From contig NXFV01000482.1 of NCBI GenBank assembly GCA_002803225.1, positions 42,033 to 106,032 on the forward strand: 64,000 nt of DNA, written 5' to 3'. Of this stretch, positions 57,913 through 64,000 are shown piece by piece. The notes under the pieces are model-generated. The model was not told the origin of the DNA. It did not search any database and worked only from the letters and a program-made list of their open reading frames with translations. How positions within the stretch are numbered: position 1 is the first letter of the stretch; the number at the start of each line of letters is the position of its first letter. The translations under genes were made by a program, and so were the position numbers. The stretch is from Gamarada debralockiae (lineage: Eukaryota > Ascomycota > Leotiomycetes > Helotiales > Hyphodiscaceae).

Positions 57913-59713
57913 ATGGTCAACAAACAAAGAAAGCAACTCCATCAAGAGTCCAACACGATGTCATCAGACCCACCGCGCCTCACCCGCTCAGGACGCGATT
58001 TCGCGCTCCAACCAATCCCAACTGCTCTCCCTTACGTCCAAATCCCAACCCGACTCCGAGCTCTACCTCATCGAAACCCCCTTCCGCCTGCTATAGCTGT
58101 CTGGGAACAGCAGAAGCTTAATCCACGGAAAAGCCAAAAGCGAGGAAAGGAAGAGCAGCGACAAACTGCCCCACAGCCTGCCACACCGCTTACTCCAATC
58201 CCAGCCTCTACAACCACAGCTACTCGACTTCGAAATCTACCCCACCGAATTGAGGGTCCAGCTCCTCTAGCTTACCGACAACAGCGGAAACCAAAGAAAC
58301 TAACGGAGCCAGAGCTACAGCAAGAAGAAACACAACTACCGCTGAAACAGCTTCTGCCGGGCACGGTCTGCATATCAACTCTACTCTCTGTCGAAGATTT
58401 AGAAAAGAACAAGGAATTAGCAATGCCAGTGGCTTTACGGCGCCCCAGTACCTCACAGAAGAGACGCGCGAGTGGTCACGAAAAGGAAAATGCTCGCCCA
58501 AATGGCACCCTAATGAACGGCCTCCCCAAACCCCATTCCCCAACCCAAATCAACGCCGCAGCGCACACGCACAACCAAGCCCTCGCAAATGGCCTCCCGG
58601 AAAGCACGCACACACATCCTTCCCAAATCCATCCTCGTCCACCACCAGCCCCTAGCCGCACCGAAGAAAAAGACCGCGAAAAAGCGTTGGAGCGCAATAT
58701 CGATAATGTGGTATTTGGAGATATCATGTTTAAGGCTTGGTATCCGAGCTGGTATCCGAAAGAGATTATTGGAGAGAAAGCACTGAATGGAGATGCGAAG
58801 GCGATGGGGATTGTGGTGCAGACGTTGTATGTTTGTAAGAAATGCTTTAGGTATGGGAAGGAGGTGCATGAGTGGGCTAGACATTGTCAGCTGTGTAACA
58901 GGGAGACGCCGGGGACGAGGGTTTATGGGCATGGTGATGGTGAGGGGAATGTTAAGGGTGCGGGGATTTGGAGTGTTTGGGAGGTTGATGGCGGTGTTGA
59001 CACTGTGAGTTGCATTCTTCCCAATGATATTTGAAAATATTTGGAAACCGAATACTGATATGAGGCTTTAGATCTTCTGCCAAAACCTCTCCCTATTCGC
59101 AAAGCTCTTCCTAGACAACAAATCCGTCTTCTTCGACGTGTCCGGCTTCAACTACTTCCTCCTAGTCCACAACTCCACCTCGCAAATCGTCGGTTTCTTC
59201 TCCAAAGAGAAAATGTCATGGGACAACAACAACCTAGCCTGCATCCTCATCTTTCCACCCTGGCAGAAAAAAGGTCTAGGCTCCATCCTCATGGGCGTAT
59301 CCTACGAAATTTCTCGGCGCGAAGAAATCTTGGGTGGCCCGGAGAAACCGATATCAGATCTTGGGAAAAGGGGGTATAAGAGGTTTTGGGGAAGGGAGGT
59401 TGCGAGGTGGTTGTTGGAGTGTAGAGAGACAGATAGGAAGAAGGGGAAGGGAATGGTTACGGTGGGGGATGTGAGTCGGGGAACGTGGATACATGGGGAG
59501 GATTGTTTGGGGGTTTTAAGGGAGATGGGTGTTGTGGAGCGGGGCGGGAAGGGGAGGGGTGAGGTGGAGAGAGTGGTGCTTGATAAGGTTAAGGTTAGGA
59601 AGTGGGTTGAGAAGGTAGGATTGAATTTGGAGAGGGTGGTTGATAGGGAGGGATTTGTGGAGGGATATGGGTATAAGGAGGTTGTGGAGGAGGAGGAGGA
59701 GGCCGGTGATTGA
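57913..59713 (+). CDS. MYST-family histone acetyltransferase, Sas2-like
   Basis: Sas2-type enzymes acetylate H4K16 and counter silencing near telomeres. Exons 57913-59004 and 59072-59713 (intron 67 bp, GTGAGT donor, TTTAG acceptor). The product is about 577 residues from MVNKQRKQLHQESN; the ATG at 57958 (MSSDPPRLTR) is an alternative start. The N-terminal 250 residues are Pro-rich and disordered. The MYST part starts NIDNVVFGDIMFKAWYPSWY, with the C2HC zinc finger CKKCFRYG and HCQLC, then FCQNLSLFAKLFLDNKSVFF, FFSKEKMSWDNNNLACILIF and the acetyl-CoA loop QKKGLGSILMG. The usual SPEKPLSDLG-type segment is GGPEKPISDLG. All core elements are present, so it looks active. Confidence 0.88.
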
Positions 59714-60101
59714 GTGCCAGGAACAGGACGGGCTACGATTTACAAATATTATCTAAAGATGCCACGACGGAAGAAGGAGGCATTCTTCGACAGCTTTGAG
59801 GAGATGCCATTTGAAGGAGTAGCTAGAGCAAGATGTAGGATCTTACATCTTCGCAACGGGGCTTGCATGGCTAAGAGGAGGAGATAACAAAGTGTCACAA
59901 ATATCAATAAATAGATATGACACTGTAGCATAGCAAATGAGCATGATATCACATCCAGGATCTAAACCCCGTGACTTACTCGAATCCTTGTTAGCCTGAA
60001 TCGCTAACATCGCGGATTATCACACCACTCCACTTCTCCTCACTCAAGATCAAGGCTTGCACCTCCAATTTACTTGCAGCAATTGCGCAGATCCTGCAAC
60101 T
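59714..60101. other. Spacer, nothing recognised
   Basis: Short intergenic stretch with the 3' end of the MYST gene and the 5' UTR of the next gene. Confidence 0.4.
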
Positions 60102-60546
60102 ATGATTCGAAGAGCAGTGATTTCAGCTGCAAGACCGTTGAGTGAAGGAGTCTCGAATAGGAGGGTCGGGGCACGGAGTGTCGCCACCTCAGTTTGGGAA
60201 GGACTAGGCTATATGAAGGTTCCTCCCCTTTTCCCCAGTCAGTTTTGAAACATGAGCGAATCTTATACTTCTCAAGGAATCTAGCACCCAATTCAAAGCA
60301 GAGGCCAAAGACCAAGAACTCAAAGAGGGGAAAGCAGCCGAAGAATCCCTCTTGGCTGAATCGGCTAGGCAAAAGACCAAAGTCCAATCCGCGAAGAAGC
60401 AGACAATGGCCGATCTCGATGAAGAGCTAAGACTGAAGCTCGAAGATATCTCTGGAGAAGGAGGAGGAGCGGGGATTGAGTATGAAGGGGGCAAGGCTGT
60501 GGGTTTGAAGAGAGGGGTGAAGGAGAATATGTTTAGGGTCATCTGA
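60102..60546 (+). CDS. Small conserved fungal protein, probably mitochondrial
   Basis: Exons 60102-60218 and 60277-60546; the 58-bp intron has an unusual GTTCCT donor and a TCAAG acceptor. The product is 128 residues. The N-terminus MIRRAVISAARPLSEGVSNR, then RVGARSVATS, is basic and free of acidic residues except one Glu, as in a mitochondrial presequence. The rest is a charged helix (FKAEAKDQELKEGKAAEES, KKQTMADLDEELRLKLEDIS) and a closing GLKRGVKENMFRVI that I recall from conserved fungal proteins of unknown function. No transmembrane segment. Confidence 0.7.
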
Positions 60547-60715
60547 TTACTCTGTCAAGGCGTTTCGGCGGGCATTGCAATTGCAGACACGGAGTTTAAG
60601 TGACATTCTGCTTGGAATCTCTTCCAATACAATTATCAGTGGAATGGAGGCGCAAGAAAGGGGAGAGAAAGATTGTCTCATGATCAACACGTGATCTGGC
60701 GCACACCTAAAATCT

Positions 60716-61092
60716 ATGACGTCGGCTTCTCACGCGTTGAACTACATCACATCGAATGGAGTTGAAGCTCTTAAATTGTACATTACCACACTTCGAAAAC
60801 ATCAATTGACTTGTGAACAAGGGAATTGGGAACCAGTAACCAAATACTGCAGAGATACTTCACCAACAGCGCCATTTACACGAGATCCAAACTCCCAAGA
60901 AGAAATATCAGGTAAGTTACTTAGCCTTCCTGAAACGTGAATTGTCGATCCAAGTGGATTCTAGCAGTCCATTTCAAGGACCCAATATGCACTGATTCCC
61001 GGTTTCTCATCCCTATCCGGCGATTGAAGTCAAGAAGATCCATGGCAAACATGGCCAAGCGGAAGTCTTTCATCTCGGTTACTGGCAGATAA
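60716..61092 (+). CDS. Small hypothetical protein
   Basis: Exon 60716-60911 (MTSASHALNYITSNGVEALK onward) and exon 60968-61092, joined over a 56-bp intron with GTAAGT donor and TAGCAG acceptor; a second acceptor 3 nt upstream also keeps frame. The product is 106 residues with a basic C-terminus (IRRLKSRRSMANMAKRKSF). A CACGTGA box lies 22 bp before the ATG. No family is recognised. Good splice sites and an open frame across the join support it, but it could be chance. Confidence 0.45.
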
Positions 61093-61180
61093 TGAGCGAT
61101 CGATATTTATACCCTCGCCCGGTAGTTATAAGTTCAATTGTTGGACCTCGTTGACACAATCCCAAGCAGGATATCTCATC

Positions 61181-62734
61181 ATGGTAAAAACACGTTCCGC
61201 GAAGGGAAATACCAAATCTCCTCCAAATACAGCAGGCACAAAACGGACAGCTACGGCCTCTGCCTCGTCTTCTCCTACTGCCAAACGGGGCAAGACTTCA
61301 AAGAAGAAGGAACAAACGGCTATTGAAGAGAGTATGAATGGAATTAAGGACCATAAGGACGTTGAGAAGCAGATCAAGGGGGAGGAGACGAGGGGAGATA
61401 CAGATGAGAGTAAGGAGTCCCTTGCGGATAGTTCCCATTCCCGCAATGCTATTTTTGAATCAGAGTTGTTCACGCAGATTGAGCCATTGAAGTTCTCAGG
61501 TGGCTGAGGAGTCGGCGTTGAGAATGTCTGAACAAGTGAGCGATTGCTGACTCGAGATCTTTACAGAGAAAGGTGGCATTGGTGGTAACGGTGATACCAC
61601 AGAGAATAACGATGGTCTTAAGGACGGACAGAATAACGCTTTTGATGAAGTTAAATCCGATAAGATTGAAGGTAAGTTCCTCCTCAAACTCCAGGTTGCT
61701 CTACCCGACTGAACGAATATGCCACTGAATGCAGGCATTAACCCTCTCTTTTGCAGTCACAAAATCAGCACAAGAAGAGCAAGACCCCAAAACCGCGGAT
61801 ATCTCCAAGAATAATGAATCACTCATCGATGATGAACGCGAAGCCGAGATCCCGTCCTCCATTCTAGAGAAGGGAATAATCTACTTTTTCTTCCGCGGCC
61901 GGGTCGGTGTCGAAGATCCACAAGGCATCAAAGACGTAGCGCGGTCCTACATTATCCTTCGTCCCATTCCTCTTAGTGCCAAACTGGGTGATGGCCCGCT
62001 TGAGGATTTGGGAACTTCGAGATTGCTTGTGCTGCCTAAGAAGATGATGCCGAAGAGTACGAAGGATCGGTTTTTGGTGTTTGTCGAGAAGCCGAAGGCT
62101 AGCATCGAGGAGTTGAGGAAGCAGTTTCAAGGTAGTGATTACTCGACTAAGACTGCTGGGTGAGTTCGCTGTGTCTGAGAAGGTGCGTCGGGATGAAGAG
62201 TTGACGGGATGCAGAACAAGTCGTGTACCACCCGCAACACCCTTCGCTGAGGGAGTTTATGCTATTACGACGACGGGCCAAGAATCACATCTCGCATACG
62301 AAATCACTTCTCCTGAGATTGGCGAACTTCAGAAGGACTTTGGAGTCAACGAGAAGGGAAGTTATGTTCTGTCTGTCAAAAACCCGAAGTTTCCTGCCCC
62401 TGCGAATGCCAGTATTGGCAACCCAGCCAAGTATCCGGAGGAGATCCAGAGAAAGTTCAGGGATCTAAGATGGGTGCCTCTCGAGCCAGAGATGTTGGAT
62501 TATGAGCATACGCAGGTTTTGATCATTGGTGAGAGAAGGGGTGTCCTTGGTAAGGCGGCGGAGGAGATGAGCAAGGATCAGACGGATGACAGCAAGGAGA
62601 AGCCCGAGGAGGAGCTTGAACGGTTGGAGGACGAGGATCACGATCGAGTAAATCACCTCAAGGAGAGCGATCCTGTCTTTGCAGACCTGGGATTGAGCGC
62701 AAAAGAGTACTCCAAGATGAAGTCAACTTGGTAG
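61181..62734 (+). CDS. Conserved fungal protein of unknown function
   Basis: Four exons: 61181-61499, 61567-61671, 61757-62159 and 62215-62734. Introns are 67, 85 and 55 bp; for the second the later acceptor at 61756 keeps frame. The product is 448 residues. The N-terminus MVKTRSAKGNTKSPPNT and a KR-rich Ser/Thr stretch look nuclear. The conserved core reads ILEKGIIYFFFRGRVGVEDP, QGIKDVARSYIILRPIP, LVLPKKMMPKSTKDRFLVFV, TPFAEGVYAITTTGQESHLA and KKFRDLRW-type RKFRDLRWVPLEPEMLDYEH. Relatives are listed in databases as BTB-domain transcription factors, from memory, but I see no BTB fold here. The intron 1 donor (GTGGCT) is weak. Confidence 0.82.
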
Positions 62735-63362
62735 ATGACAATCGTTCATACCATTTGAACTATTGGGCCGGATGTGCGTGGCATGAACATCGAGGTCTGA
62801 ATCGTCCATGGTTCCAGCATTTTGGGTAGGTTGATTTGCTTCATATTGCGTGGCTGGATCTGGTATACGGCTGGCTTGGGTATAGGCTGGGTTACTCTGA
62901 GATGATGTTTAACTTATTGCTCGGGGGTGAGGTTTTTGATACATAATTGCTAAATATACGAGTATCCAAATCATTTCATGCTACTGCGCAGCCCAAGAGT
63001 CGAAAAGCGGTGTTAAAGCACCTGAGCTAGAGTGGCTGCGGGAGTGGTGACTCAATTCGGCGTTAGAACAGCACGTAGAAAATCGAATCTCATCCCAGCC
63101 AATTACAGGAAAATAGACCCATACGTATGGGAATATCATTCCAGACACTTCGCAGGCGGTACCTGCTAAGCAAATAAGTTTTGCTTCCTAGTGGTCTCGC
63201 AGGGGTGGAGCGGACAAATGAAGTGCATGGGTTCTCGCGGAGAGGTTATCAGAAAACTCTGACAGGATAAGATGACAAGAAACCCTCCCAGTGTGCACGA
63301 AATCCTCCTTGCATCTCCCTTTCATCTCCATTCCTACACAAAGTATTAAAGCAACTGCCACG
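62735..63362. other. Intergenic, nothing recognised
   Basis: 3' flank of the preceding gene and upstream flank of the decayed DJ-1-like gene. Confidence 0.45.
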
Positions 63363-63722
63363 ATGTCTCCAAGACCCAAAGTCCTCTTCGTCGTAACCTT
63401 GCACGACAAGCTGGGAACATTGACCGCAAAACGGGTGTATTTAGTAAGTACGTGTCCACCGATTCCCTTCGGAACTCTCTCTAAGAAAAGTATAGCCAGA
63501 AGGAGCACACCCACACGAAGTCCTAGGCCCTCACGTTGGCATCCCCTAGACCTCTCCCAAAAGCGGCATCGCTCCACTGGACCTCATGTCCGAAAGTGTC
63601 TCGGCCGACGACGTCGTAGCGCAGAATTTTTCTCAAGAGGGATCCTGAGACACAGAAACTGAAGACATTTTGTGGAGAGCGGAAGAGTTTGAGGCGGCGT
63701 TCTATGTTGGTGGATTGGGGTC
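63363..63722 (+). pseudogene. DJ-1/PfpI-family gene remnant
   Basis: Relatives are class I amidotransferase-like proteins (Hsp31/DJ-1), often glyoxalases. Exon 1, 63363-63443, encodes MSPRPKVLFVVTLHDKLGTL, with a 52-bp intron (GTAAGT donor, TATAG acceptor). Exon 2 from 63496 encodes PEGAHPHEVLGPHVGIP, a TAG at 63547-63549, then TSPKSGIAPLDLMSES, a TGA at 63646-63648, and DILWRAEEFEAAFYVGGLGS, ending at a GTAAGT at 63723. The P(E)xAHP.EVL and AAFYVGG motifs identify the family. The nucleophile-Cys region is not found downstream. Two in-frame stops and the missing 3' half mean it is not functional. Confidence 0.75.
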
Positions 63723-63979
63723 GTAAGTCTTGATCCTTCTTCCTTTCCCGAATAGGGACTGGTTGTACTGGCCAGGCTATATTGCAGGAGATTTCCAAGA
63801 GAGGAGGTGATTCATGTAAAGAAGGATACTCTATCGTAGTTAGGGGACTGAGGCTCTCCGGGAAGTCACTATAGGAAGGACAGCTCTTTTGGGACATCTT
63901 TTCTTAAAATCATACAATGAGTCGGCTCAATATCTAGTCTCTTCCTCATCCACTCTTCTCAAAAATCATCGAAAACCAA
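63723..63979. other. Tail of the window, nothing recognised
   Basis: No continuation of the DJ-1-like gene could be read here. Confidence 0.4.
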
Positions 63980-64000
63980 GGGGGGGGGGGGGGGGGGGGG
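63980..64000. repeat. Run of 21 G at the window end
   Basis: An uninterrupted G homopolymer closes the window. It is not a telomere repeat (TTAGGG) and no similar run occurs elsewhere here. It may be a contig-end artefact. Confidence 0.9.

Noticed and set aside
61181..62734. BTB transcription factor label for this gene
   Set aside because: The label is attached to relatives in databases (from memory), but no BTB core is visible in the sequence.
63980..64000. Telomere at the window end
   Set aside because: Pure G, no TTAGGG units.

Overview
The window is nuclear DNA of a filamentous ascomycete (Pezizomycotina), most likely a leotiomycete. The evidence is compact protein genes interrupted by short GT-AG introns (mostly 47-67 bp, often with a CTAAC-type branch site), fungal-only families (HET, 2EXR, fungal BTB, DASH complex Spc34, Gfd2-like DEDDh), and no bacterial or organellar signal. 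The leotiomycete placement rests on recalled protein similarity only. Exon joins were worked out by hand from splice signals, reading frame and family resemblance.

Layout. (1) 1-9143 is a housekeeping block: the 3' end of a CCCH-type zinc-finger gene, ribosomal protein L28 (uL15), the replication kinase Cdc7, and condensin subunit 1, with Cdc7 and condensin divergent. (2) 9144-13378 is gene-poor, with at most a decayed ORF, followed by an interrupted HET-domain gene (13379-15604). (3) 16760-27015 is again housekeeping: Rpn12 of the proteasome lid, alpha-COP, and the ER folding sensor UGGT, the last two sharing a divergent promoter. (4) About 28-42 kb is an accessory block: a possible chromodomain-like remnant, a BTB protein, a PD-(D/E)XK-like protein set among tandem repeats, an unknown gene with a frameshift, a DEDDh exonuclease with a stop, Spc34 as the one housekeeping gene, a broken 2EXR gene and an orphan ankyrin piece. 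(5) 42-49 kb is sparse: a secreted Cys-rich protein, a complete cytochrome P450 and repeat remnants. (6) 50-62.7 kb is conserved: an acidic fungal protein, a tRNA-Ser(AGA), Taf12, Rpn3, a Sas2-type MYST acetyltransferase, a small mitochondrial protein and two fungal proteins of unknown role. (7) The end holds a decayed DJ-1/PfpI gene and a run of 21 G.

The most unusual item is the tRNA-Ser(AGA) gene at 51953-52101 (minus). It has the normal 17-nt tRNA intron after position 37, but also a 50-nt insertion between positions 26 and 27 that looks like a spliceosomal intron (GT start, CTAAC branch motif, CAG end). Removing both gives a normal cloverleaf. The decayed accessory genes carry stop codons that are each one C-to-T change from a sense codon, and two frameshifts lie in GGGG runs.
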